Positions 26,414 to 35,380 are shown, counted from the first letter of the stretch. The stretch is 64,000 nt of DNA from GCA-020343675 sp964462945 (GCA_964462945.1 CAYWZW010000008.1:1-64000); one strand, 5' to 3'. Notes: generated by a model from the letters alone, not told the origin. Made by a program: numbers and translations.

Positions 26414-27772
26414 TCAGAGCCGCCAAGGGCTTCGCATGGGGCGGGTGAGTATTCGATTGGCCTGGTCGTCGTTGAGGAATTGTTCGGCTTTGGGGTCCCA
26501 GCGGAGCTTTCCCCTTAGGGGCGAGCGGCCCAGGCGGATGGCAATGTCGTCTAAGTGGCAGATCGTATCGGAGCGCATGGCAGTATCCACGGGGCAGATT
26601 GTTTTCTGCCGGGTTCTGACGCACTCGAGGAAATTCCGGCGATGGTCGGTGCTCCGAGGCAGGCGAATTTCATCCGCGCCGATGGTCGCGGTCAGTAAGG
26701 ACTTCGGCTCGGCGTCGATAAACTCTCGCTCGACTAAGACCCAGCCCTCATCGCCTAAGAACAGGATTCCCAAGCCGTTGTGCACCTTGAATTGTTCGGC
26801 GCGTTTCAGGGCCGTTTTGGTGTTTGCATGGATCATCCTGACGCCGTTGGCATAGACGTGCTCGACCTCCCACTCGATGGCGGTATCGGCAAGGCCGTCG
26901 GCGGGGATGACGCCGGAGCCTTGTATTTCCACCGGCCCTGTGCCGTCAGTCCCATTGCCCCACTGCGCGATGTCCACGGGGTGGATTCCCCACGCGCCGC
27001 CCAAGCCGCCTAACGAATAGTCATAGATATGCGTCCATATACCCTCCGTGCCCATCGCTCTCGACGCGCATCGCTCGTAGGTGTAGGGCGCCCACGGCGC
27101 CGGGCCCAGCCACGTGTCGTAATCGAATTCGTCCCTCGGCGGCGTCGGCTGGTTCGGCTGATTCGGGCAGGTGATGCTTGCGTACGAGCCGACCATGATC
27201 GTATGGAGCTTGCCGATCTTCTGGTTGCGGGCCAGCTCACAGGCGAAGCGGAACTTGTCATCGGACCTCTGCTGCGTGCCGAATTGGAACACGACGCCGT
27301 GCCGATTGACGGCGCTGCGTACCGCCTTTCCATCGGCGATGCTCATGGCCAGCGGCTTTTCGTAATACATGTCTTTGCCCTGCCGGGCCGCCTCTATCCC
27401 GACCAGGGCGTGCCAATGGTCGGGCGTCACGACCGTCACGGCGTCAATATCCTTACGAGCGAGCAATTCGCGAAAATCGTGATAGGCCGTGCAGCTTTCG
27501 CCGCCGTATCGCTGCCGGACCCTTTCCAACGCCCTTTGGCGGAACATTTCGCGAAGGTCGCAGACGGCCGCAACTTGCACGTCGTCGTATCCGAGGAACG
27601 TTCGCAGGTGCCCGCCGCCCATGCTGCCGACGCCGATAAAGCCCATCACCACTTTTTCACTTGGTGGCGTGGCTCCGTTCGCGCCCAAGGCCGATGACGG
27701 GACGATGTGGGGGAAAGTTGAGGCGGCTAATGCTCCGCCACAAAGACTATTTAAGAATTGTCGTCGATTCAT
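26414..27772 (-). CDS. Tat-exported Gfo/Idh/MocA family oxidoreductase
   Basis: A 452-aa protein. MNRRQFLNSLCGGALAASTF is a Tat signal. VVMGFIGVGSMGGGHLRTFL is the Rossmann NAD(P)-binding motif, and DIDAVTVVTPDHWHALVGIE and MYYEKPLAMSIADGKAV (the EKP motif) are family signatures. The C-terminal substrate domain includes GGLGGAWGIHPVDIAQW. These enzymes oxidise or epimerise sugars; periplasmic copies are multiplied in planctomycetes. The gene is divergent from the GH62 gene, which may mean they share a glycan pathway. Confidence 0.88.
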   Translation of the reverse strand: MNRRQFLNSLCGGALAASTFPHIVPSSALGANGATPPSEKVVMGFIGVGSMGGGHLRTFLGYDDVQVAAVCDLREMFRQRALERVRQRYGGESCTAYHDFRELLARKDIDAVTVVTPDHWHALVGIEAARQGKDMYYEKPLAMSIADGKAVRSAVNRHGVVFQFGTQQRSDDKFRFACELARNQKIGKLHTIMVGSYASITCPNQPNQPTPPRDEFDYDTWLGPAPWAPYTYERCASRAMGTEGIWTHIYDYSLGGLGGAWGIHPVDIAQWGNGTDGTGPVEIQGSGVIPADGLADTAIEWEVEHVYANGVRMIHANTKTALKRAEQFKVHNGLGILFLGDEGWVLVEREFIDAEPKSLLTATIGADEIRLPRSTDHRRNFLECVRTRQKTICPVDTAMRSDTICHLDDIAIRLGRSPLRGKLRWDPKAEQFLNDDQANRILTRPMRSPWRL

Positions 27773-27822
27773 ACTGCTGCATTTCCTAAAACTGATTCCG
27801 AGTCGTCGCCAGACAGCACGTC

Positions 27823-27852
27823 ATTATATCGCTCGAACTGCGGCTCTGACAA
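27823..27852 (-). promoter_or_regulatory. Sigma70-type promoter for the Gfo/Idh/MocA gene
   Basis: Read on the minus strand: TTGTCA (27847-27852), an 18-bp spacer, TATAAT (27823-27828), about 50 bp before the start at 27772. Confidence 0.5.
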
Positions 27853-27961
27853 GGCACACTCATCAAAGTCGGCCCCAAAAAAGTCTTTGCCTCCCGACCG
27901 GGCGACTGGTAATCTCCTGGTGTATTTGCTGATTCCCGAATTCAGATTGGAGGCACTGTAT

Positions 27962-29011
27962 ATGACAAAGCTGTTGCACTCGGCACTTCTGACAGTCCTG
28001 TTCGTAGCTTGTTTGGTCGCGCAGCCTGCACGGGGCGCTGGCGAATCCCGCGCGGTTGAGAATCTCCTGGCCGGCAGATTTAGCTGGACGATCAGCCCGC
28101 CTGTGGTTGCGCCTCTCCAGCGGCCGGGTGAGCAGATCTACTCGGTCAAAGACCCGACGATTGTCCGCTACAAGGACCGGTGGCATCTGTTCTGCACGAT
28201 TCGCGGCAAGCAGCGGTCGCACCAGATCGAGTACCTGCGTTTCGATGATTGGTCGAGCGTCGATAAGGCCGAGCGGCATATCTTGAAGCTGTCGGATGAG
28301 TATTTCTGTGCGCCGCAGGTGTTCTACTTCACGCCGCACAAAAGCTGGTATCTGATTTACCAGGTCATCGACAAGACGCGCAAGCCCGCTCTTCAGCCGG
28401 CCTACTCGAAATCGCCCGACCTTGCCGACCCGAATTCCTGGACTAAGCCGGAGCTGCTCTTTTCCGCCCAGCCCGAGAACGTCAATGCGTGGATCGACTT
28501 CTGGGTGATTTGCGACGCGGATCGAGCCCATCTATTTTTCACGTCTCTGGACGGCCGGATGTGGCGGTCGCAGACGAAGCTGTCCGACTTTCCACACGGC
28601 TGGGGCCGGCCCGACGTGGTGCTGCAGGCTGACATCTTTGAGGCGAGCCATACATACCGCCTCAAAGGTCTCGACAAGTTCCTGACGATTGTCGAGGCCC
28701 AGGCATCGGGCCGGCGGTACTACAAGGCGTATCTGGCCGAGACACTCGACGGCACGTGGAGCCCCCTGGCCGACACGAGAGAAAAACCGTTTGCCTCGCC
28801 GGTCAATACGCGGGACGCCGGGGAGCACTGGACCGATTCATTCAGCCACGGCGAGCTATTACGCGACGGCTTTGATCAGACCCTCACGGTGGATCCCGCC
28901 CAAATTAAGTTGCTTTTCCAGGGTGTCAGCGACCAGGACATGGCGGGGAAGGTTTACGGCCAAATCCCCTGGCGGCTTGGAATTCTCAGCCTGGACCCTG
29001 AAAAAAACTGA
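27962..29011 (+). CDS. Glycoside hydrolase family 62-like alpha-L-arabinofuranosidase
   Basis: A 349-aa secreted enzyme; ATG 27962 follows a GGAGG site and opens a signal peptide (LTVLFVACLVAQPARGAG). The frame runs open back to 27758. SVKDPTIVRYKDRWHLFCTI holds the general-base Asp. FCAPQVFYFTPHKSWYLIYQ and WIDFWVICDADRAHLFFTSL are GH62 blade motifs, and the C-terminal VYGQIPWRLGILSL closes the five-bladed propeller. GH62 enzymes remove arabinofuranose side chains from arabinoxylan. GH43 is the nearest alternative family. Confidence 0.82.
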   Translation: MTKLLHSALLTVLFVACLVAQPARGAGESRAVENLLAGRFSWTISPPVVAPLQRPGEQIYSVKDPTIVRYKDRWHLFCTIRGKQRSHQIEYLRFDDWSSVDKAERHILKLSDEYFCAPQVFYFTPHKSWYLIYQVIDKTRKPALQPAYSKSPDLADPNSWTKPELLFSAQPENVNAWIDFWVICDADRAHLFFTSLDGRMWRSQTKLSDFPHGWGRPDVVLQADIFEASHTYRLKGLDKFLTIVEAQASGRRYYKAYLAETLDGTWSPLADTREKPFASPVNTRDAGEHWTDSFSHGELLRDGFDQTLTVDPAQIKLLFQGVSDQDMAGKVYGQIPWRLGILSLDPEKN

Positions 29012-29039
29012 CTATTGGCTATTGACTATTGATTATTGG
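29009..29039. repeat. Short tandem repeat (CTATTG type)
   Basis: Four to five near-identical 7-8 bp units (GACTATTG, GCTATTG, ACTATTG, ATTATTG) begin at the GH62 stop codon. Likely replication-slippage sequence. Confidence 0.65.
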
Positions 29040-29129
29040 GGGTGGAAGGCCCATGGCCTGATTCCCTAATTGCCTAATCCCTGGGGGGATATGAGAATCC
29101 GACGAACCTGTCGTTCGGGCGAAAGAACC

Positions 29130-29158
29130 TTGAACGTCCCGCCCGGATTGTCTATAAT
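29130..29158 (+). promoter_or_regulatory. Sigma70 promoter of the DUF4159-MoxR-VWA operon
   Basis: TTGAAC (29130-29135), exactly 17 bp, then TATAAT (29153-29158). The predicted transcription start is near 29165, about 50 bp before the ATG at 29215 with its GGAG site. Confidence 0.7.
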
Positions 29159-29214
29159 ATAGCGCGAAGGATGGTGGTTTTAGCAGATCGTAGTTGTTGG
29201 CCGGAGAAACAGCC

Positions 29215-31059
29215 ATGCAGCCGCAAAACGGAAACGTATCACGTCGTTTTTGCCTTCGGAGCAGATCCAGATCGAGGTTTGTCAACCGCATAACGGAAGC
29301 GGAACGGCATGGGCAGAAAATTTGCCCATCCTACGTGTCTTTGGCAAAGCCATCGGGCGCGCGTTCTGTCATGTCGAGCGCAGCGCAAGCGCAGTCGAGA
29401 CATCTGGCAGGGGATAGAATGCATTTGCCCTTTGCGGCCAGATCTCTCCACTGCGGCCTTCGGCCTCCGGTCGAGATGACATGCGCCGAGAATAAATCAC
29501 AATCCGCCACCGAATGTCGAGCGCACCCACGAATTCTGTTGCTCGCTGTTGTTGTTGCTGTAGCCTTATCTTGCTGGAGTGCTCAGAGCAGGGCCGACGA
29601 AAACGACTGGTTCGTGTATCTGGGGACCAAAGAAGCCAAGCAGGCGCCGCGTAAAAATATCAACGCGGCCGAGGCCCTGCCACCTCTGCCACTGCCGGCG
29701 ACGCCGCTGCGACGAACCGAGCGCAAGAAGCCGCCGCAGCCCGATAGCCTGGTGGGAAAGGTGATCTGGGGTGAATCGGCGTCTTTCACTGATACGACCG
29801 GCGAGGCCCTGCAAATTGCCGACTGGAACCTGTGCCCCACGGACGCCGAGAAGTTCGTCGAAAACGCCCGGGCGCTGGACTTGACGTATCACTGGCAGAA
29901 CACCAACCTCAACGATTTTCACTACGACCCGAAAAAGCTGCCGGCGCTGCTGTTCAGCGGCGTTCGCACGCTCAAGCTCAGCGACTCACACGTCCAGGCC
30001 CTGCGCGACTACGTCTTGAACGGCGGCATGATCATCTGCGATTCCATCGCCGGGTCCCCTTATTTCTACGACTCGGCCAAAAATATCTTCCTTCGCGCCT
30101 TTCCGGAGTGCCGCTTCCGAACCATCCCCGCCGACCATCCGTTCTATCACATCATTGTGGACGTCGATAAGGTGACGTGCGAGGGCGGCAAGGGGACATC
30201 CGAGCCGTCTCTGGAAGGGATTTACATCGGCAGCCGGGTCGGCGTGCTTGTTTCAAAGTTCGGCCTCGGCTGCGGATGGAACCGCAACGTCGAAAGGCTC
30301 AAGGAGCTTCCGCAGGCCGCCTATTACGACGTCAAGAGCGCCGGTGACCTCGGCGTTGACTTAGCCGCCTATATCGTCGGTTACGCGGAAGTCGGGCTCG
30401 TCGAGGGAAGGCCCGAAATCTTCGGCCTGGCTGACCAGCAGCGGCCCACGGATGAGTTCGTGTTCGCGCAGATCAAGCACGACGGCGTCTGGAACGTGCA
30501 TCCCGGTGCGGCCACGGCGCTGCTGATGAAGCTGCGGCGCTATACGTCCGTGCGGGTGAACCTCAAGCGTGCTGCCGTCGATGTGGCGCAGGACGATCTT
30601 TCATCGTATCCGTTTTTGTATCTGACGGGACTGGATGATTTTTCTTTTTCCCAAAACGAAGCCGGCGCTCTGCAGCGGTATCTCAACTCCGGCGGTGTGC
30701 TTTTGATTAACAACGGCCTGGGATTGGGCACGTTTGACGCCGCCGTCCGGCGGGAATTGAAGAAGCTCCTGCCTAATATGACGCTGCAACCGATCCCGGC
30801 GGATCATAGTCTCCATGCCGGGATTTTTGATACGTCGAGCGTGCAGTATTCCCCCGCGCTGGCCAAGAGCAAGCCCGAGCTGAACAATCAGCCGTATCTG
30901 CTGGGCATTACGATGGACGGCGATTTGAGGGTCATTTACAGTCCTTACGACCTGGAGGCCGGCTGGCTTGAAGTTCACTACCCACAGATGAGAGGCTATG
31001 AATCCGTCTCCTCGCAGCGGCTCGGAATGAATATGATTCTATACATGATGACTCATTAG
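29215..31059 (+). CDS. Secreted protein with two DUF4159 domains
   Basis: A 614-aa protein. ATG 29215 follows GGAG at 8-bp spacing and lies just behind a good promoter. The hydrophobic signal core (ILLLAVVVAVALSCW) only begins near residue 106, because repeats F and E occupy the coding sequence between start and core; ATG 29476 inside repeat E is the alternative start. The first DUF4159 domain has YHWQNTNLNDFHYDPKKLPA, LNGGMIICDSIAGSPYF and IPADHPFYHI. The second repeats the pattern with NSGGVLLINNGLGLGTFD and IPADHSLHAGIF. The fold resembles a glutamine-amidotransferase-like Rossmann domain; function unknown. It leads the MoxR/VWA operon. Confidence 0.8.
   Translation: MQPQNGNVSRRFCLRSRSRSRFVNRITEAERHGQKICPSYVSLAKPSGARSVMSSAAQAQSRHLAGDRMHLPFAARSLHCGLRPPVEMTCAENKSQSATECRAHPRILLLAVVVAVALSCWSAQSRADENDWFVYLGTKEAKQAPRKNINAAEALPPLPLPATPLRRTERKKPPQPDSLVGKVIWGESASFTDTTGEALQIADWNLCPTDAEKFVENARALDLTYHWQNTNLNDFHYDPKKLPALLFSGVRTLKLSDSHVQALRDYVLNGGMIICDSIAGSPYFYDSAKNIFLRAFPECRFRTIPADHPFYHIIVDVDKVTCEGGKGTSEPSLEGIYIGSRVGVLVSKFGLGCGWNRNVERLKELPQAAYYDVKSAGDLGVDLAAYIVGYAEVGLVEGRPEIFGLADQQRPTDEFVFAQIKHDGVWNVHPGAATALLMKLRRYTSVRVNLKRAAVDVAQDDLSSYPFLYLTGLDDFSFSQNEAGALQRYLNSGGVLLINNGLGLGTFDAAVRRELKKLLPNMTLQPIPADHSLHAGIFDTSSVQYSPALAKSKPELNNQPYLLGITMDGDLRVIYSPYDLEAGWLEVHYPQMRGYESVSSQRLGMNMILYMMTH
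29308..29341. repeat. Short palindromic repeat F, copy 2
   Basis: Matches 409-442 at 28 of 34 positions. The stem is ATGGGCA/TGCCCAT followed by CCTACG. In frame within the DUF4159 gene, upstream of the signal-peptide core. Confidence 0.65.
29376..29528. repeat. Dispersed repeat E, copy 2
   Basis: Second copy of the repeat at 107-258. The palindromic part is bounded by TGTCAT (29367-29372) and ATGACA (29476-29481). It lies within the open frame of the DUF4159 gene, encoding its extended N-terminal region, and ends about 3 bp before the signal-peptide core begins. Confidence 0.8.
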
Positions 31060-31071
31060 GGCGGTTTTCTT

Positions 31072-32235
31072 ATGGCGGACAAAATTGTATCAACCATACA
31101 GTGTCCGGAGTGCGGCAAGACGTATAAGCTGGGCCACGCTTCGCCGGGCAAGAAAGCCCGCTGCCGGTGCGGGTGCGAGTTTGAGATACCCGCCGAGGGT
31201 CTCTCTGCGGAGGACACCGGTCGTCCCCAAAGAGTTGAATTCTCCGACGATGAGGCCCTGGCCGCGGTCGAGCGAATGGCAAAGGTCAGGGCGGCCATGT
31301 TAGCCGAGATCGGAAAAGTCATTGTCGGCCAGACGGAAGTCCTCGAACAGATTCTGGTGGGTCTTTTCGCGGGAGGCCACTGTCTTCTGCTGGGCGTCCC
31401 CGGCCTGGCCAAGACCCTGATGGTCCACAGCCTGGCCCAGACCATGCACCTTCAGTTCAAGCGGATTCAGTTTACGCCCGACCTGATGCCCACGGACATC
31501 ACGGGCACGACTATCCTGGAGGAAGACCCCGAAACAAAGCAGCGGTGTTTTACGTTTCACAAGGGCCCGGTCTTTACCAACGTCCTGTTGGCGGATGAGA
31601 TCAATCGCACGCCTCCCAAGACGCAGGCGGCGCTTCTGGAAGCGATGCAGGAGCACCACGTCACAACCGGGGGCGAGACCTATCAGTTGCCCGCTCCTTT
31701 TTTGGTGTTAGCCACGCAGAATCCTTTGGAGCTTGAAGGGACGTACCCTCTGCCCGAAGCGCAGCTTGACCGGTTCATTCTGCTGATAAAGGTCGATTAC
31801 CCCGATCTCGAGGAGGAGCAGAAAATCCTGCTGACCACGACCGGCGGCGACGGCCAGATGCTCAAGAGCCTCGTCGATGCCAAGTCCGTCCTGATGTACC
31901 AGGACCTGGTCAGGCGGGTGCCCGTCAGCGACCACGTGGCCAACTACGCGGCCCGATTATGCCGCGCGACCCGGCCGCAGGGCGACGCGCCCGATTTCGT
32001 CACAAAATACGTCCGCTACGGCTGCGGGCCTCGCGCCGGGCAATCGCTGCTGCTCTCGGCCAAGGCGCACGTCGTGCTCAACGGTCGTTTCAACGTTTCC
32101 TGTGAGGATATCCGCAAGTACGCCTTGCCCGTCATGCGGCACCGGGTGATACTGAATTTTGCCGCCGCCAGCGAGGGACTCGATTCCGATGCCATCATCA
32201 AGAAGCTTTTAGATACGGTCCCTGAGTCGCAGTGA
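31072..32235 (+). CDS. MoxR-family AAA+ ATPase with N-terminal zinc ribbon
   Basis: A 387-aa ATPase. Residues about 5-40 hold a zinc-ribbon-like motif (IQCPECGKTYKLG, ARCRCGCEF), an addition to the usual 320-350-aa MoxR form. Walker A is LLGVPGLAKTLMVHSLA and Walker B is VLLADEINRTPPKTQAALLE. LVLATQNPLELEGTYPLPEA contains sensor 1, and AQLDRFILLI the arginine-finger region. MoxR ATPases act as chaperones that insert metals or mature VWA-domain partners, four of whose typical neighbours follow. It starts 12 bp after the DUF4159 stop. Confidence 0.93.
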   Translation: MADKIVSTIQCPECGKTYKLGHASPGKKARCRCGCEFEIPAEGLSAEDTGRPQRVEFSDDEALAAVERMAKVRAAMLAEIGKVIVGQTEVLEQILVGLFAGGHCLLLGVPGLAKTLMVHSLAQTMHLQFKRIQFTPDLMPTDITGTTILEEDPETKQRCFTFHKGPVFTNVLLADEINRTPPKTQAALLEAMQEHHVTTGGETYQLPAPFLVLATQNPLELEGTYPLPEAQLDRFILLIKVDYPDLEEEQKILLTTTGGDGQMLKSLVDAKSVLMYQDLVRRVPVSDHVANYAARLCRATRPQGDAPDFVTKYVRYGCGPRAGQSLLLSAKAHVVLNGRFNVSCEDIRKYALPVMRHRVILNFAAASEGLDSDAIIKKLLDTVPESQ

Positions 32236-32261
32236 GCGGGTGTTTGTGACTGGAGGGCTCC

Positions 32262-33152
32262 ATGAGTGCATCAGGCGAATATCGCTATCTTCCGGCTCGT
32301 ATGGCCGAACGTCTTCGCGGCGTTGAAATCGGCGTGCGCCGGCCGATGGACGGCAGCAACCAGGGATTGCACCGCTCGCCGGCGTTCGGCTCGTCGGTGG
32401 AGTTTGCCGAGTACCGCGAGTACATGCCGGGCGACCCGATTGCGCGAATCGACTGGCCCGTCTATGCGCGCAGCGACCGGTACGTGATCCGGCGGTTTCA
32501 CGAGGACGTCAGTATCCGCTGCTACGTCCTGCTCGATGTTTCCGGCAGCATGGGCTACAAAGGCGGCGGGGCCATGAGCAAGATCGAATATGGCTCGTAT
32601 CTGGCCGCGGCCATGTTGTACGTCATGCTGCAACAAAGTGACACCTCGTCACTGATTACGTTTGACACGCGGATTCGCAGCTACCACGAACCGACCGGCA
32701 GTTTCACGAGGCTGCGGCCCATGCTGCTGGAGCTGGAGAACCTTACGGTCGGCAAAGAGGGGGATATTGAAGCAACTCTGCACAACGCCGCCGGGCTGAT
32801 CAAGGGCAGGGCCCTGGTGATTATCATTTCCGATTTTCTCGAGGAGCCGGCGAAGATCATCAGAGGCATTAACCACCTCTATCACGACGGCAAAGAGGTC
32901 ACCTTGTTTCACGTGATGGACCCGACGGAGCTGAATATGCCCCTGTCGGGATTGATCGAGGTTGTATCGATGGAGCAGGAAGGCAGGCTGACGGTGGATT
33001 TCGGGCAGATCAAGGAAATGTATCTGCGGCAACTGCGCCTTTATCTGGACCAGCTGCGGACCGGCTGCCAAAAGACTCGCGCCGACTATATCTTTACCGA
33101 TACCGGCATGGACGTGTACGATGCCATCCTGCAGAGGAGGAAGATTGGATGA
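32262..33152 (+). CDS. DUF58 domain protein (VWA-like)
   Basis: A 296-aa cytoplasmic protein behind GGAGG. RSPAFGSSVEFAEYREYMPG and DPIARIDWPVYARSDRYVIR are the DUF58 signature, followed by the VWA fold with VLLDVSGSMGYKGGGAMSK (MIDAS DxSxS metal site) and SSLITFDTRIRSY. DUF58 proteins are encoded next to MoxR ATPases and are thought to be their partners. The stop overlaps the following gene by ATGA at 33149-33152. Confidence 0.92.
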   Translation: MSASGEYRYLPARMAERLRGVEIGVRRPMDGSNQGLHRSPAFGSSVEFAEYREYMPGDPIARIDWPVYARSDRYVIRRFHEDVSIRCYVLLDVSGSMGYKGGGAMSKIEYGSYLAAAMLYVMLQQSDTSSLITFDTRIRSYHEPTGSFTRLRPMLLELENLTVGKEGDIEATLHNAAGLIKGRALVIIISDFLEEPAKIIRGINHLYHDGKEVTLFHVMDPTELNMPLSGLIEVVSMEQEGRLTVDFGQIKEMYLRQLRLYLDQLRTGCQKTRADYIFTDTGMDVYDAILQRRKIG

Positions 33153-35380
33153 TTTTCTCAGCGCCCATCTTTCTTTATCTTCTGCCTCTGGCGGGGCTGC
33201 CGGTCGTCTTCCATCTCTTTCTGCGGCAAAAGAAGCGCCAGATTCTCTTTCCGACCCTGATGTTCTTTTACCGAACCGACCCGAGGCTCAACTCTCGCCG
33301 AAAGATTCATCAATTATTGCTGCTCCTGATGCGGGTCCTGCTCATCGCGTTTATTCTTCTGGCCCTCTCGCGTCCGCGATTTCAAAGCGCTCTGCCGATG
33401 GGAGGCAAAGTCTCGGTGGTTGCGGTCGTGGACAACTCCGGGTCGATGAGCGACCCCTGCTTCCGCAGGGGCGAGCTTGTCCCCGCGCAGGCGGGGAGCG
33501 ACGACAAGACCAAGCTGGACCTAGCCGTCGAAGGGGCCAAAAGACTTGTTTCTTCACTCGGTGACAGCGCCCAGATGAACGTGGTGACGCTCGTCCAAGA
33601 CCCGGCGGCCGCCTTTGGAGACGTGCTGACCTCCGACCGAGAGTCCCTGCTTGCCTCGCTCGACAAAATAGGGCCGACGAATGCGACGGGGAATGCCCCG
33701 CACGCTCTGGCCAAGGCGCTGCGGCTCCTCCAGGCTGATTCGGGGCGAGGCGGCGTCGTTCACGTGTTCACCGACCTCCAGGAAGCCGAGTGGGCCGATG
33801 ATGCTTTGCAGTCGGAATCGGCCGATGCCTCGATCCACGTGTATCTGCACAGGATAGAATCGGCGGCCCGTCAGCAGCCCAACGTGGCCATAAGCTCCGT
33901 GCAGTTGCCGCGGCAAAAAGTCCTGCCCAGGCACCCGGTGAAGGTCGGCGTGGCGTGCAGGAACAACTCGCAAGCCCCCGCGACGATTCGAGTCAACTCG
34001 ATCGACGATCAGGACAATAAGAATACGCAGCAGGTTGTGCTCGAGCCGGGCAGAACTCAAGTCGTCGAAGTCGGGGTAAGCCCGGACATTTCAGGTTACC
34101 ACTGGCTCCGGACGTGGATCGAAGGAGACGGCTTCTCGGCGGATAATGAGGCGGGCATAGGGATCCTGTGTCAGCGGACGGCCACGGTTCTGTTCTGCGG
34201 CTCGCCGGGCGAATTCGGCGTGCTGCCCACCGCCCTGTCACCGGACGGCGACGGACAGGTGACCGGCATGATCTCGCAATTCGGCTCGATAGGTCAAATA
34301 CCGCAGGCCGACGCTGAGAAACCGATTCTCATTGTTGCGGCCTGGGAGGACATAAGGCAGCTCGATCAAGCCTCGTCCGCGCTGCAGCAATACGTTGAAA
34401 GCGGCGGCAATCTTCTGATTGTGCCGTCCCTGAAACGGAGGAGTGCGGCGGGCAAACCGCCAGCATGGCTCGGGGCCGATACCAAGGCCCGCACGTCCGA
34501 CCCTCGTGGAGCAAAGCTCGAAGCACTGGAAACCCAAAACGAGTTCTGGAGCCGGATTCGTGAGGCGACGGGAACCGCGTCACTGCAGGATGCGAGCGTT
34601 TTTGCCTTTTATCCCCTCCAGTTGTCCGAGGGATTTACACCTCTTCTGGGAACGGATTTTGAACGAGTGATACTGGCTCACAGAGAGCTCGGAAAGGGAA
34701 ACATTTACGTCAGCGGGACGGCTTTTGACCCGCGATGGAATACGCTGCCTTTGTCGGGATTGCTTGTGGTGATGGCCCAGAGCATCGCGGTGGCAGGTGC
34801 ATCCGTCGAGCAGGACGCGATGCTGTCATTGGTTGCAGGAGAGTATCCGCAGGGCATCGACGCCGGCGGCAAGCAGGTCGAGGTTGTTTCTCTGATGGGT
34901 GACGCCGCCGAGTGGCACGGGCTTCCAGCCCGTGAAAACACGGCCAGGATGGCCGTGCCACATCCGGGCCAAGTCAGTGAAATGCCGGCATTTCCAAGAC
35001 CCGGCGTCTGTCTGGTGAAAGCGGACGACAGAGAGTATTGCGTGTCGGTGCGCTCGTCGGAAAAAGAGGGGCTGACACAATTCCTCGGAGGTTCGCAAGT
35101 CCCCGCCATGGAGAAAATAACGCACACGGTTGTGGACTATGACCCGACCGAAGAGCTGCGGAAGTATCAGTACGGCCACAGCCGGACGTTCGAGCTGTTT
35201 CTGCCCCTGGTCTTGTTAGCTACGGCGGCCCTGCTGGCCGAAGGCTGGCTGGCCAATCCGATCCGGGCCAGGTCGCAAACACGGCCGGAGCCGGACAAAC
35301 GCGGCGCCGCCCCCAAGGGGGTCAGTGACGCTCCGAACCAGGCGGACCGTCAGGTTGTGGTTGGAAGGGGGGCGGGATAA
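33149..35380 (+). CDS. BatA-like membrane protein with VWA domain, carrying two in-frame palindromic repeats
   Basis: A 743-aa protein. The N-terminus FSAPIFLYLLPLAGLPVVFH and a second helix (LLLLMRVLLIAFILLALSRP) are the BatA/aerotolerance N-terminal membrane domain. The VWA domain follows with VVDNSGSMSD (MIDAS). Right after it, repeat A (33454-33497) adds DPCFRRGELVPAQAGS before the conserved helix KTKLDLAVEGAKRLVSS. A middle region resembles glutamine-amidotransferase-type domains (QQYVESGGNLLIVPSL). A second repeat (34912-34961) encodes EWHGLPARENTARMAVPHP in a poorly conserved loop. A C-terminal helix (LFLPLVLLATAALLAEGWL) re-enters the membrane. Its stop overlaps the next start (TAATG). 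Confidence 0.88.
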   Translation: MIFSAPIFLYLLPLAGLPVVFHLFLRQKKRQILFPTLMFFYRTDPRLNSRRKIHQLLLLLMRVLLIAFILLALSRPRFQSALPMGGKVSVVAVVDNSGSMSDPCFRRGELVPAQAGSDDKTKLDLAVEGAKRLVSSLGDSAQMNVVTLVQDPAAAFGDVLTSDRESLLASLDKIGPTNATGNAPHALAKALRLLQADSGRGGVVHVFTDLQEAEWADDALQSESADASIHVYLHRIESAARQQPNVAISSVQLPRQKVLPRHPVKVGVACRNNSQAPATIRVNSIDDQDNKNTQQVVLEPGRTQVVEVGVSPDISGYHWLRTWIEGDGFSADNEAGIGILCQRTATVLFCGSPGEFGVLPTALSPDGDGQVTGMISQFGSIGQIPQADAEKPILIVAAWEDIRQLDQASSALQQYVESGGNLLIVPSLKRRSAAGKPPAWLGADTKARTSDPRGAKLEALETQNEFWSRIREATGTASLQDASVFAFYPLQLSEGFTPLLGTDFERVILAHRELGKGNIYVSGTAFDPRWNTLPLSGLLVVMAQSIAVAGASVEQDAMLSLVAGEYPQGIDAGGKQVEVVSLMGDAAEWHGLPARENTARMAVPHPGQVSEMPAFPRPGVCLVKADDREYCVSVRSSEKEGLTQFLGGSQVPAMEKITHTVVDYDPTEELRKYQYGHSRTFELFLPLVLLATAALLAEGWLANPIRARSQTRPEPDKRGAAPKGVSDAPNQADRQVVVGRGAG
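33454..33497. repeat. Two-hairpin palindromic element (copy A, inside coding sequence)
   Basis: A perfect 7-bp hairpin CCCCTGC-TTCC-GCAGGGG (33454-33471), an 8-nt spacer CGAGCTTG, and a second perfect hairpin TCCCCGC-GCAG-GCGGGGA (33480-33497). The same architecture occurs at 50338-50381 and 52117-52161. Confidence 0.8.
34912..34961. repeat. Cruciform-type palindromic element (inside coding sequence)
   Basis: Outer GTGGCAC/GTGCCAC enclose two 8-bp hairpins, CACGGGCT-TCC-AGCCCGTG and CACGGCCA-GGA-TGGCCGTG. It is a different family from copy A and lies in the same gene without breaking the frame. Confidence 0.8.
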
